A DNA stretch of 64,000 nucleotides from Bromus sterilis (taxonomy: Eukaryota; Streptophyta; Magnoliopsida; Poales; Poaceae): assembly GCA_950022295.1 (NCBI GenBank), contig OX465601.1, forward strand, positions 171,185,501-171,249,500, given 5' to 3'. Below the pieces are notes generated by a model that saw only the letters and a list, made by a program, of their open reading frames with translations, was not told the origin of the DNA and ran no database searches. Positions 51,427 through 63,369 of the stretch are shown here, one piece after another. The position numbers and the translations under genes are program-made. Within the stretch, counting starts at the first letter, position 1, and the number at the start of each line of letters is the position of its first letter.

Positions 51427-52616
51427 AACAAAATTTTGAGACGCAAGAACACTCTCTTTCCTTAAGCATCGATGCATAAGCACTCACCAATGTCGAGTTC
51501 TAACTTCCAAACCTATAACTTGGTTTGCTTGCCAGCTTCCTATCTGACCTATCAATCAAAGAAATGTTCTAGTTCCGCGATACGAGCTTGACTGTCGCTC
51601 TGAGACAGTAGATTTCTTGGTTGGGGGTCCCTTTATCAAAGGCTCCCTTCCCTACTGATCATACAACAAATGAAGGTGGTTAGAAAGATGGCACATCGAT
51701 CTTATGTACACCCTGTTCGTGCTGCGGAACGCAGAAAATCCGCCTTCCTTGGAAAAAAAATTCCTCGCTCCATCCTCTTTTCCAGCGACTAATCGCTCTA
51801 TTGAAATTAGTCTTCTTTCGTTGCGGGCTCCAATAAAGAAGTGTGGAATGGCGGTAACCAATAAAAAACATGAATAAAATCATCTCTGCAATACCTCGGC
51901 CCTTCTTTGGCTCTCGGGGCACCTAAAGGCCGCACACCAAGTCGCTTCCCTCGCCCCGCCCCCTCTCCCCCAAAGCTCCCACCTTTGGCTTCCTAGTTCC
52001 CCAATTTGGAGCGCCCGATCGGCCGAATTTGGCGTCGATTCGACGCGGCCGAATTCCTCTCTATTGTTCGGTTCGTCCGTCCTGCGGGCCGGCTTCTTTG
52101 TCGGCCTCAACTCGATCCACGCCGTTTCCTCTCTCCCCTGCGCTGATCTGGTCTGGTCTGGAAATACTCCTACTCAAATTTCACTGATTTGTGTATGAAT
52201 TCGTTCCCACTTCTCGGTTTTCTTGGTGGTTGCGCTGATCTCTGCCTCCGCGTAATATCTTCTACTGGCTTGATTGGTCGATAGGATTCGGCGCTCTCAC
52301 GAATCGGCCAGGGAGAATTCCCTACTTGGCCAAGCTTCCGCTGAATTTGCTACCCATTTCCACCTTTTTACGTCTAAGAAAGCTCCAGTTTTCTCCAACC
52401 AAGCAACCGCTCTGATCTCAAGATCTAATTTTTCTTTGTTGGGTTTTGGGTCTACAGTGATATCAATCGTTTCCCCTTTTTCTTCTTCTTCTTCTTCTTC
52501 TTCTTCTTCTTCTTCTTCTTCTTCCCTACAAGGACTCCATTTCTTGCTCTTTCACTCTCAGTTCCTCCTGATCTGGTTGTTCAGTTTCCTTGATTTGTTA
52601 ATCCGTGTCGAATCAA
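51427..52616 (+). promoter_or_regulatory. Upstream region and 5' leader of the AN1 gene
   Basis: GC-rich from about 51940 (CCCCGCCCCCTCTCCCCC), no convincing TATA box, and a C/T-rich leader directly before the coding start, as in many grass housekeeping or stress genes. The leader includes a (TTC)n tract. Part of 51560-51900 has a different character and may be of other origin. Confidence 0.5.
52481..52524 (+). repeat. (TTC)n microsatellite in the 5' leader
   Basis: About 14-15 TTC units, ending roughly 90 nt before the ATG at 52617. A length-variable tract is likely. Confidence 0.9.
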
Positions 52617-53105
52617 ATGGCGCAGGAGAGTTGTGATCTCAACAAGGACGAGGCCGAGATCCTCAAGCCATCCTCCTCCTCCTCCAAACCTTCGCCTCTT
52701 TCCCCAACCACACCACCACCACCAACCGCTCAAATACCAGAAGTGCAACCTGCACAGTCACCACCACAACCACCGGCAGCTCAATTCTTTTCCAGGCCCT
52801 GCGAAGTTGTTCGCATAGAGACTTCCAAAAAGAGGAAACATGCCGATGCAGTCTCCAGTGCTCAAGCGGTGTCAATGGCCATGGAGGCCGAGCCATTGTC
52901 GCGTGTGCTGTTTCTTAACCGTTGCAACGTCTGCCGCAAGAGAATTGGTTTGACCGGGTTCCGTTGCCGGTGCGAGAAACTCTTTTGTCCTCGCCACCGG
53001 CATTCAGAGAGCCATGACTGCTCATTTGATTATAAAACTGCGGGCCGGGAGGAGATTGCCCGGGCGAACCCTCTGATCAGGGCTGCCAAGGTCATTAAGA
53101 TATGA
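52617..53105 (+). CDS. SAP15: AN1 zinc-finger stress-associated protein, SAP15-like
   Basis: A 162-residue protein in one exon, starting at the ATG of AAATGGCGCAG. Residues 1-20 (MAQESCDLNKDEAEILKPSS) match the conserved start of the rice SAP15 type. About 20-58 is Ser/Pro-rich and disordered, KKRK at 71-74 may be a nuclear signal, and the AN1 finger spans about 100-140. All ligands of the AN1 pattern are present: C103, C106, C117, C119, C124, H127, H133, C135. There is no A20 domain. The highly conserved end TAGREEIARANPLIRAAKVIKI closes it (written as positions 141-162). Family members act in abiotic stress signalling, often with ubiquitin-linked partners; the role of this one is inferred. 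The frame is intact with no odd codon. Its 3' flank is interrupted by a Harbinger element at 53768. Orthology to rice SAP15 is from memory of its sequence. Confidence 0.92.
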   Translation: MAQESCDLNKDEAEILKPSSSSSKPSPLSPTTPPPPTAQIPEVQPAQSPPQPPAAQFFSRPCEVVRIETSKKRKHADAVSSAQAVSMAMEAEPLSRVLFLNRCNVCRKRIGLTGFRCRCEKLFCPRHRHSESHDCSFDYKTAGREEIARANPLIRAAKVIKI

Positions 53106-53767
53106 GGTATAATGTTCAATCATTTTACATCAGCACTGTAAATGCATATGGTTTTATTCTTATTTTCATGTTTATTTGTTTCAAGACTTCTCTTGTGGAA
53201 TAAGTACTTGTTAGTAGTATACCATGTAAATCACCATACTAAAATATGCATAAAGTCAGGGCCTGATATCCCGGACGCTGCTACTAATTGCCTTCTAGAT
53301 AGCAATATGGGCCGAAAGATTAATGTGCCTTGTTTGCATAATGATGTAAATGCTTGTTTTCTCTCAATCAATCCTTGGCATTTCTCATGAAATGCATTTT
53401 GTTTTCGGTTTCAGTAGTCTTTTAAGCTCCAGGTTGATGCTTTACTGATGTGCTCATGATAACAGTTGGGCTATGAGCTGTTTTCTCAATTGGCTTAGCT
53501 GTAGATTGCCAATGATTTTCTTGATTGGTATCTTTTTTCTGCGACCCATTCTGCTAGCTGGCCATATGGCTGTCTGTTGTAATTTAAACAATGAAGCTTT
53601 AGGCCCAAGATTCTGTTTTGGTTGCACGCTGATGCATCAGATTTGCCTGAATTTAACTGCATATCTTTTTCCTAGATATTTTGTTGATGTCAAAAAAGAG
53701 AGACTTATTATGAAAAAATCTTGTACTTTATTGTTGGTGATCTGTTAATCAGTTTTCTGCTTCCTTA
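53106..53767 (+). other. 3' region of the AN1 gene, proximal part
   Basis: The stop TGA is followed at once by GGTATAATG, a good 5' splice site, so an intron in the 3' untranslated region is possible. T-rich sequence continues to the Harbinger insertion. No other gene seen. Confidence 0.4.
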
Positions 53768-54133
53768 GGGCATCTCCAACGCGACCCCTAAACCGGACAC
53801 AGTATCCGTTCGCAGATGCATCCGTGGACACTGATACAGGAGACAACCATCCAACCATGTACCTAACGTACGGACACATTTCATACAAGATTTGAACAAA
53901 CTGAAAGATTTTATGCAAACCAGAGGATTTTCATTTAAACCAGACCAAGCACATGGCATTTTTGACTTATTTCATTAAACAAAAGCTAACCTGTCCGTGC
54001 TCCAAGTCCTTGATGTTCCCCACGTCTGAGACTCTGACCATGAGCTCTGAGAACTGAAGCCGCGGGTCGCCGGCTGGGGCATGGACATGGCCTACATGGG
54101 ACACGAGACATGCCCATGACCGTGTCCCACCTC

Positions 54134-55643
54134 CTACTCTTCCTTGCCATAGTCTTTTTTTTAACATAAAAGACACTTTATTAAAATATAGCATTACAAC
54201 ACTGATTACAAAAGACCTGAGATAAAACATGAAAATACAAACCCAGTCCCTAGACTTTTGCAAGAACAACCCTGGAAAGTAAATAAGAAAGCAATCGGGT
54301 CCTCCTTTTTCCTAGCTACTCCTCGCCGGCGCCGGGGACCAGACCACTTGGTCTGGCGAGAGCGCCACCACCTGTGGCTACCAGAAAGAAGAGGCACTGC
54401 CTCATACAGAGGAATAAGATTTGGCTGCCCTCCAGCCAGAAGATGCAGCAACTCAGCATCATCTTCATGGACGCCATGAGAGTTGCTGTGTGGAGCTCGG
54501 GACCGAACCGCTGCAGGAAAATCTGAAGGTGTCCAGTGGAGGAGAAGAATCACCGTAGTATTCCTTGCCTCCATGGATCTTGAGTGAATGATGCAGAAGA
54601 AAGGGGACCAGAGAAACGGAGACCAAATCGACCAGATCCAATAGAGCTTTGCCTTCCACTGCACCCCGGCACCACGACAGTCACAAGGGGAGGAGAAGCT
54701 CACCAGATCGAATCCATTCGGAGGATACAGACGCTTATTTTGGCGAGGTTCGCCGGATCCGCCGCTGCCACTACGTCTCCACCATGGAGACCGGGGCAGA
54801 AGCAACTCCAACGACCACCAGGAGCAGCGACAAACGGCATAAAGCCAAGACTACTACGACAACCTACTCCGGCGCCTCTCCTCCGCCATCTCCGGCCGGC
54901 AAAGCCGCCGGAGAAGGCTCGGGATCGGCCCGGCGGCTCACTTGGAACACTCAGGCGGAGGAGGGAGGGGAAAGGAGAGAGGTGGGTGGGGAGGGGGGCC
55001 TTGCCATAGTCAGCCGTGTGGACCTTGCAGGTCGAGGTGAGGTCCTTGATTGTTGTGGATAAGCCGACCTTGTGGTCGGCCGGCGTGAACGACGCGGAGC
55101 TGCCCACGTTTTCGTGTGCGATCGTGTTGCAGCTGGTTCGAGCGCTGCATGCTACCTCGTAGAGTGCCCGCTGCTGCTCAACGAAGGTTGGGTCCTCCGT
55201 GGCCATGGCGGTCACGGCCTCGTCCCTCGCGAACTTTTCGTAGATTTGGCCCCTGACCAGCTTGTGATGGGCGAGGTTTTAGTGTTGGTCCTGCTGTGTC
55301 AGTCGAAATGCCGACATGGCGTCGGCTGCTCTTCGGCTATGACAACGTTGAAGTGTGCTTGCTTCATGGTGACTTCGCATGGACCGGGATGGGCACCGAC
55401 TCGTCGTTAGACGCCTCCTCCATTGTCGAGTCATCATCGCTCACCTTCGGCGAGCTAGCCAACAAGCCGTCCTTTATTCATCGCGCATGATAGGCCTGCC
55501 CCAAAGCTGGCCAACTCGTGCTTTTGATTTGTTGAGAGGCTCTCCCACAATACGCTAGAGCTCGCGGTCATGGCGAAGGTGGTGAATGGAGGAGGAACAA
55601 AAGCGGGCATGGTGCGGTGCGGATTGTGCTGTGCGCACAACAC
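54134..55643 (-). pseudogene. Gene-like ORF carried in Harbinger element 2, split by a retroposon
   Basis: Pieces in different frames read, from right to left, MPAFVPPPFTTFAMTASSSV with SLSTNQKHELASFGAG (from about 55610), then MTAMATEDPTFVEQQRALYE with ARTSCNTIAHENVGSSA (from 55215), ending VHTADYGKEE after the retroposon site. I do not recognise a domain. Several frameshifts and an 844-bp insertion near its end inactivate it. It may be a captured host sequence or the element's own second protein. Confidence 0.4.
54155..54998 (-). mobile_element. PolyA retroposon (844 bp) with 13-bp target duplication
   Basis: The duplication CCTTGCCATAGTC is perfect at 54142-54154 and 54999-55011. The left end is a T-run, so on the minus strand the insert ends GTTAAAAAAAA after an ATAAAG-like signal. 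It has a GC-rich 5' part and no clear protein. These are marks of LINE-machinery insertion: a truncated LINE, a non-autonomous LINE derivative or a reverse-copied transcript. Confidence 0.85.
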
Positions 55644-56071
55644 TATAAATAGCGAGGGTTGGCTAGGTCAAGTGGGGGTTGTTTCAATGCGGGCGCCGTA
55701 ATAAGTTTCTCGGCTGCCACGACTGTTTAACGCTAGTAGGTGAATGGACGTGCAACCGATTTGAATGCAGTAGATACCCGTTCCGTCTGTGTCCAATCAC
55801 ATCTCTTCGGCATTGTTGAGCGGGCGCGGAGACCGGCGCGCCGCTTCAATGCGTTCCACTCTGGGCTGACATGAATGCAGCGTGGGGCGTGGAGGTGCGT
55901 TTGCGCAGGAGATGATTTTGGATGAGGCCGTGTTGCCAACGGTCCGGACGTCTGCAAAACTCATTCGGTTTGTGCGAAAACAAACTAGCAGATACCGATA
56001 CACGTTTGATGAGAAACTACCTTTGGACAGCTTTGTCTGGACGTTTTTGAGGGTCCGAGGTGGAGATGCCC

Positions 56072-57163
56072 ATATAGCCTTGTTACTAGTTCAATGATGT
56101 CATGTTCTGGACATGTTTCCGCTGGGAATTTTGAGATACTATGTAGAATGCTTAATTCATTGACATTAATTTTCTTGCAACTGTGTAGGTTATGCCATCT
56201 AAGAACTATGTAGAATGCTTAATTTCCTGGAGATGCTGCAAGGGAATCATGTTGTTATCCAAGGATCTCATCCAAAAGCATGATCACTGCCAATTTGTGA
56301 AGACATTCCCCAAACAACTGAGCTCTCAGTAGCATACAAGCCTACATTGAGCAAGGGTTGGTTGTTGTGAGGGTTTGCTTCACTCTTGTTCTTCGTCCGC
56401 CTATGGTTTACTCTAGGTTCCGAAGCTACCACGGATGATAAAACCTGTAATGTCCAGTTATAATTTTGTTGGATCCAAAGATTTATTGTAGCATATACTA
56501 TTGTTCAGTTTCTGTTTAATGCAATTGTATGTTACCGAAAGCTCGTGTGATGTTTAGTGTGTCAGGTCGATGCTGAAGCTAATTAGCTCTCATACAATCT
56601 GTTGTTGCAATGTTTCTCGTAGCAAATGTTTTTTCTGAAGGATGGAAAAGATCTCCCTCTCTCATTAATAGTAAAACATAACATCCTTTTTCTTTTCCTA
56701 TATGACAATTTAACTACAGGTTATGGCATGCGATTTTACTTGATCTTCTCCCATGACATCCTTTTCCTTTTTCTAGATGACAATCACGAAGGTTGCAATG
56801 GTTTCGTAGGTTCATCTATTTTGTACTCCATGAAAATTGTGATGACACTTGAAAAATGTTATAAAATGGGAGGATATTTTAATATTATTTGAGTTATTTT
56901 GTAACAATATCTAATAATGTGGATTGTGAGCACGGAGTGCACAGATGGATCTTCTAAAGTCTTAATGCAGGCCTTTGTGAGATGAAGAAAATATTTTTTT
57001 CCTGCATCAGATACTTATCGGTAGAAGTTTTGTTCTTAAAATGTGTCATCTTACAGTTCATGACATGGAACCGTCCATGTTTCTTAGGCATAATAATCTT
57101 TAAGGCAACTAGGGGTTGTATGTCTATGGAATTCGGTCGCTTATGCAAGGTTGCCCAATATTA
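56072..57163 (+). other. Sequence between Harbinger 2 and the Stowaway element, possible distal 3' UTR of the AN1 gene
   Basis: CTGTGTAGGTTATGCC near 56183 is a plausible 3' splice site. What follows looks like untranslated exon with a TTTAATGCAATTGTATG end near 56515-56535. A 21-bp phrase, ACTATGTAGAATGCTTAATT, occurs at about 56139 and 56204. No protein frame of note. Confidence 0.35.
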
Positions 57164-57165
57164 TA

Positions 57166-57622
57166 CTCCCTCCGTTCCTTGAAGTAAGGTGTATAGTTTT
57201 CTCGCACGAATATTAACGCAGGGGTTTGAAGAGCATATTTGGCTGTGGTTGGACTAAAAAGCCCCTAGAAGGATTCGTGGGAGTAGAGGGGACAAAGGAA
57301 GGTGAGAAAATCCCTTATTCCAGATCAGTTATTGAGCCTAATTAATCTCCTTCCAAAAAACACTTGCCAATTTCTCACGGTTTTCATTCATAGCCAGTGC
57401 ATGCAGCGCTCCAAGTCATATGAATACAAGGCAATAAATTTGCGGGATTGAAGTTGTTAGCCCATGATCATTCCTTTCCTTTTCTTCAGCTCACGTTTGA
57501 CAACTAATTAAAAGAAAAAAACATATGATGGAGGGGTAGTATTGGAAACAAACTCCCTCACACCCTATATTATGAAAGTTATTTTAAAAAACTATACACC
57601 TTACATCAAGGAATGGAGGGAG
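57166..57622. mobile_element. Stowaway (Tc1/Mariner) MITE, 457 bp
   Basis: Inverted ends CTCCCTCCGTTCCTTGA and TCAAGGAATGGAGGGAG lie within a roughly 35-bp inverted repeat continuing to GGTGTATAGTTTT. TA duplications flank it (57164-57165, 57623-57624). No coding sequence, as expected. Confidence 0.93.
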
Positions 57623-58635
57623 TACATACATAGGATAATAAGTCAAAGTAAACGTAATGAATGGCATGAGAATTTCGTGAAGCCACTTTCCGTCGACATG
57701 CAACCCATCATTATAAGTTAATAATGATATCTCTACCATGGAGGTCATCCATTTGTCCAAGTGTCGATGTCATGCGGTGACCTATTCACTGATGTGTTTA
57801 GTTACCAGGTGGTACTGCCCTAGATTTTTTATATAATATTTTGTTGTGTGGTACAACCCAACGGGTGTGCCAAAGCGAACTAAAGATGATGAGTGTCGAA
57901 GAGATTTGTCCAAGGAAAACCTTTCAAAATCCTAGTTCGAACACTAGGGGCTTAGCTTCACGATCTCGAGGACGACGATGGCGAAGACGATCAGATCTGC
58001 AAGCGCATCATACACACAACACATCGAGGACACGAGGAGCTATCCAGGTTCAGGCCACCATGGAGGTGTAAAACCCTACTTGTCTGGGATTGCTCCAGTG
58101 GAGATATTAGTTGAGAGCTACAAGTTTTGAATATGGAATGGCCGATCCTCCTCTACGATGCCCTATAAACATCACTTATATGGGTGCCTTGGTCCTCTTC
58201 CCCCCACAACTTGGTGGGAAGGGTTGCAACATGAGGCCAATGATGATGGGGACAAGCACTTCTCTTATCCGGACTAAAACTACCTACTTTTACTAAAGTA
58301 GAACGACCTTGATGGTCGTCGTCTTGACGTGGGGGTGGTCCTTGAAGCTTGGCGGGACATGGTTAGGAGGGAAACTTTCACGCCCTTATCTCCCTTGCGG
58401 GGTTCTTGGTATTTTTGAGCTTCATGGGTGATGCCTTCGGAGGCAGATGGCCTCACGAAGAAGGGTCCGCGCCACCCTCCGGGACCAGTCCTTCTTGAGG
58501 CCAAGTCTCCAGAAGGATCCTGCATTGGGATGCTCAATGATAACGATTGCCTCTTGAGAGGGGGATTCCAGAAGTCGAACTATCCGGGATGCGTCCTCGA
58601 GCCTACATCACCTGGCGGTGTGCCCTAGGCCCTAG
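57623..58635. other. Unclassified intergenic sequence
   Basis: No intact gene. From about 57960 it looks like a degraded retroelement, with short open frames on both strands and no domain. It ends with CCTAG at the start of the giant LTR. Confidence 0.4.
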
Positions 58636-61600
58636 TGTGACGCCCTCAAAATCAAGCCGTGTAGAGTAATCATACACGCAGCGTACACGACTGAGATCAA
58701 GGACTCACGGTAAGGTAATCACATCACAACTCTATAAATATAATAACACAAGCTTTATATTACAAGCCAGGGGCCACGAGGGCTCGAATACAACAGCTCG
58801 AGATACACAAGTCAGTGGAAGCAACAGTATTTGAGTACAGACACAAGAATACACAGTTTCCTTAAGAAGGCTAGCACAAACACGACACGATAAAAAAGGC
58901 GAGGCCTCCTGCCTGGGAACCTCCAAACTACTCCTGGTCGAGGGGGAACTCCACGTCGTAGAAGGCATCGGGGATATCCTGCTCCTGGGCTCCAACGTCG
59001 ATTGCAGCGACCGATCAGGCAAAACAAAAAGGGGGGAATAAAGAAAGTGTGAGTATCTAGCATACCCGCGAGTCTTACGTCCAGCTACTAAGCATTTATG
59101 CATTTGGTATCAAATGGAAAGGGGAGGCTGTATAGTGGACTGCAAGATAGAAATACAAGGATAAGAGGGAAATAGGCTAGGCCTATCGAAGACTAGCATC
59201 TTCCGACGAGTCTTGCAGCATGGGGGAAGAATCAGCCAACAGTTTATAATAACATGAATGAAATAACAATGTAGCAGAAGTTGCTGCAACAATGTATAAT
59301 AGTAAGTTGTAGCAATTATCAATGCTTCCGAGTTGCCTTCCTTGACATCCACCGCGAGGAAAACAACTCGGAACCAACAGTTTAATAGAAGTAGTTTCTA
59401 GTAGTATGATCTGGCTTCAGCATAAAGCGTCATGTTACCGTGGACACGGCTATTCGAATAGATTAATCTTCCCTGCAGGGGTGCACTAGTGTGACACTAC
59501 AACGCTCGGATCTCCAGGGTTGCGTACACCTTGTTAGGGAACACGCCACCGAAGCTATCTGACACAAAGTAGACCATTCTTCAAACTCAACAGAGAGGTC
59601 ATTCGCCGGACTATATCCTATGTACGCCGGGCTTTGGACCCTAACCCGAACGTACTCCTGCACGGTGCGAGGCTGGCCGGTGAAGCAAATACAAAACACA
59701 CCACTGCAGCAAGAGAAGACAACACCACTTCCTGCGCAGGCCGCGGTACTGCTGACGTCTGAAGACCCTCGAACGAGACTACGATGCAGGGGAGCCCATA
59801 CTCCTTATCCCACGTGTAGGTAGTGCGTACAAGCCAAAAGGCTACTCGAGTCATCCACCGAACCATTTAGTTATTTTATTAACTGTCGAGGCAACCGTTA
59901 TCGTTGCCCCTTTCTGGATAAGTCGCGGACAACGACAGCAGCCAGGACAACCAGTACATCGGTGCCTGCCCTGTCGTCCCACCAACTCTTGCGGTTATCA
60001 ACAAGGTGAACCGTCTCCTTACCTCGTCTCGCGTATGCTCGTTGAAGAGCTCGACCGTCGCACAACAGGGTATCTCTCGGCCACAAACAAGTACCAGGCC
60101 CGCCGCACACCGGTGGAATACACCTAACCTGTCGTTCCGATACAATACACTGCACGGGCAACGTTGGGTCACCCGACTCCTTACCTTTAAGGACACCGGC
60201 TGATTCAGGTTCCTACCATTGAGTGGAGACCGGAGGTGGCACCCTCATTGGTCCACACTTGATTAACAGTTCGACTGAGACATCACCGAGAGTGAGCTAA
60301 AGAAGAATCACCCTCGATGAGATCACCCCGATTGTGCTACACTACAGAGCCGACAACAAGAGTGATATAAGAGGAATCACCTCGATATCGCTATCGGTGC
60401 GACTCGATAGAGCCTAGCCGTTGTAGGTACTTTTGGGCGTCTGCTTTGTACCGTACCTGTAGCAGTTGTAATATATGGTTTCCGCGATCACTCCCAGAGG
60501 GATCACGGCCCGCTAGCTAAACCTACCTGTAGCAGTTGTACCGTACCTGTAGCAGTTGTAACAAGGCGCAGGGCTACTTCTGAATATAATATAATATATA
60601 TGGCTGCATAGGATAAAGACAGGTATATCAAGGGGCGACAAAAACAGGCTATGCAATTGAATAGGTAAGAAACGTAGCAGCAGCAAACGCCTAGTGCAAC
60701 AGATAAATATAGACAGATAAGTGATATGTGGGAGAGGTGAAGGGGCACTGCTTGCCTGGAAGCTCGACGGTAGTGGTACAGTCATCGACGTAGTAGTCAA
60801 ACACAACAACGTCGGCGGTGGTAGTATCGGGGGTCTGCCGGAGAATTAAGGGGGGGAGAAACAGTAAATACACAAAAATTATAGCAATACAAAGGTATGA
60901 AAAAGCAGATACAACGCTAACGGCGTTCTAACACGGTGTTAGGTGATTTTCTCAGAGCGGGAATTTATCCGGGGAACTCATCCGTACCGGTTGATTACCG
61001 GACAGATGATCCGGAGGGGAAAGGTTCCATCTCTGTAGTGTTAGAGACATCTGACCGACAAGTGGATAGTGTATCCGTGCTCGTTGATCCATTCTAAATA
61101 ACTTTCGTATTCGGAACATTTTCATCCGGATAGTTTTACCGGACCGGGAATTATCGGCCGGATTCACCGGAGGGGGAGGGGATGTTCCACGCTCGGGGTG
61201 TTGGAGGGGGGTGATGGGTATACGGGTAGCGTATTCTTAATCCTCGCATTTTTCTGATCAACTTTGATATATAATTTATTTTCATCGGAGCTACGATTTA
61301 TTTTATATGATTTTTCAAAGTTTAAATGAATTAGTAGAATTTCTTTTAATATTTAAATACAATATTATCCAAACCCTTACCCACAACAGTGCTGACATGT
61401 GGGCTCCACATGTCAGCCTCACATTTTAATAATTCATTTTATTAAATCTAAATATCCAGTGGGGTCCCACTTGTCATACACTCATTTTAATAATTACATT
61501 TAAATTAAACTAATTAACAGGTGGGGTCCATCTTTCATCCTAACATCTTTTAATTTAGTGTTTAATTAACCAATAATCAACAGAGGCCCACATGTCATAC

Positions 61601-63354
61601 CAACAATGATTAAAGTAATTCCATGTTATGTAATTAACCCGCGGGTGGGACCCAGTTGTCATACACAGGGGTTATTTTAATTTAACAATTTTCTTTTAAC
61701 TTAATAAAAGGGCTAGGGCCCACTGGTCATGTACATGGGGGGGGGTTGTCTCTGAATTAGATTAGCCAATGCTAATTAGAGGGCCAAGGGCCCATGTGTC
61801 AGCGCCAGGGGGGGGGGGGGTTAGCCCATCGCTAACAACACCGTGCCCGCCGGAGACCAGGGGCACGACGGCGTCGGCTGGGATAGCGCTCCGGCGAGGG
61901 GGGCTATGGCGGGGGTTGTGGTTGTAGTGGGCAAGCGTGGCGAGCCGAGGCGCAGCGGGGCCACGATCGTGCGCGGTGAGGCGACTGGCTGGAGAAGAGG
62001 TGCACACGGGGGCGTGCGGCGATGGCCAGAACACCACGGCGATGGCGGAAGCCAGGAGGGCGTGCAGGCCGCGGAGGCAGCGCGCGCGCGGAAGCAACTG
62101 TAGGCGACCTGCAGGAAGTAGCAGCCACGCAGCGCAGGGGGGGAGCACAGGCCTGGCCAAGCTCAAGCTCGCGGCCATGGCGGCTTCCGTAGCCGAGCAA
62201 AAGGGGAAACACGTAGGGAGTTAGGGGGGCTTGGGGCTAGCTGGCGAACGACGAGCAGCTCACCGTGAGCGTGCAGGAGGTGGAAGCAGGTTCGGAGAGG
62301 GCCCGGTGTGGCCGGAATTGGAGACATTCTCCGACGGCCCGAGGAAGAAGAAGGCGACGATTTTCTCACGGTAGTCGGTCCTGGCTCGAGTGAGCGCGCA
62401 GGGTGACGATGTAGACGACGGGCAACAACTAGGACTCCTCGGCTTGGGCTGTGGTGGGAGGTGGCCGCGCGAGCTCACGCTGCCGTGTCCATGGCGACGC
62501 TCGGGCCGAGGAAGAAGAGAGGGGGGAGCTCGGGGGTGAGGGGAAATGGCCTGGGGAGGGGAGATCTAGGGTTCGGGGCCAGGTGGCCCTTATCCACCTT
62601 GTCGGACTGTAGCCGTGCAGGGGGACGGGGTCCGGCGGCGACGGCGTCGGGGTCGGGCGCCATGGCCCCGGTCGTGTTCTCCTGTAGCAGAGGAGGGGGG
62701 GGGTTTGGGCTGGCCCAGTGGGGGGCTTTTCCCTGGGCGGGGAATAGTTTTTTTATTTAGTTTTTTTCATTTTTCTCTTCTGTTTCTATTTTATTTAGCC
62801 TTCAAATTATTTTTGTAAAATAGGTGACCAACTCTAATATTATTGTTACACAACATAAAGATGCCACAAAAAGTTTGGGCACACTATAAATTCTTTTACA
62901 TATGGTTATTTATTTTAAAGCAATAAATGGTGCTTATTAGCCACTATTTTAATTTCTTTTGTTTATTTAACATTTTAGCAAATGCTCATTTCAACTTTTG
63001 TGATGACCTACTGATTATTAGCCATTTAACAAAAGTGGTTGTAATATTATTGGTTGAACTTTAATTTTCAGTTTCATTTTAATTTTCATGGCAATTTAAT
63101 AATCCAACATTATTGGTTTCATATTTATTATAGTCTTGGGATTATTCTATGGGCAAAGAATGACTTGGCTTAGTTATTTGCAAGATGATTAATATTCTCC
63201 CACAATATCTTGGAGCTCAGTTTTGAAAATTTTATCAGGGTTGGAAATTTGACAGAGTTATGATCAAGGTGATCATGGCTTGATTAGCAACAATGATGAT
63301 CATTAAGAAGGGGATCACTGTAGTGATTACTGTTACTGGAACTGGGGTGTTACA
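58636..63354 (-). repeat. Giant LTR, family X (4,719 bp), 3' LTR of an element extending right
   Basis: TGTGACGCCCTCAAAATC to GGGGTGTTACA. The base after the end is not the CCTAG that precedes the start; instead a minus-strand polypurine tract abuts it, so this is a 3' LTR, not a solo LTR. Inside are a GC-rich block (61840-62720) with overlapping frames but no domain, a spaced repeat block (61385-61805), and G runs near 61730 and 61810. The older copy at 4005-7127 is collinear with its last 3.5 kb. Confidence 0.75.
61385..61805. repeat. Spaced repeats of a GTGGGnCCCACnTGTCAT motif with a hairpin
   Basis: About seven versions of the motif occur at 50-80 bp spacing in AT-rich sequence. At the first, arms GCTGACATGTGG (61391-61402) and CCACATGTCAGC (61406-61417) form a perfect 12-bp inverted repeat with a 3-nt loop. 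Confidence 0.65.
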
Positions 63355-63369
63355 AATCTCCCCCACTAC
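63355..63369 (-). other. Polypurine tract of the family X element
   Basis: On the minus strand GTAGTGGGGGAGATT directly precedes the LTR start TGTAACACCCC. Confidence 0.65.

Larger units (their letters stand above)
53768..56071. mobile_element. Harbinger-type DNA element 2 (2,304 bp)
   Basis: Ends GGGCATCTCCAACGCGACCC and, inverted, GGGCATCTCCACCTCGGACC. Flanked by TTA (53765-53767) and ATA (56072-56074), a decayed or imprecise 3-bp duplication. It carries gene-like sequence on the minus strand and a nested retroposon. No transposase recognised. Confidence 0.7.
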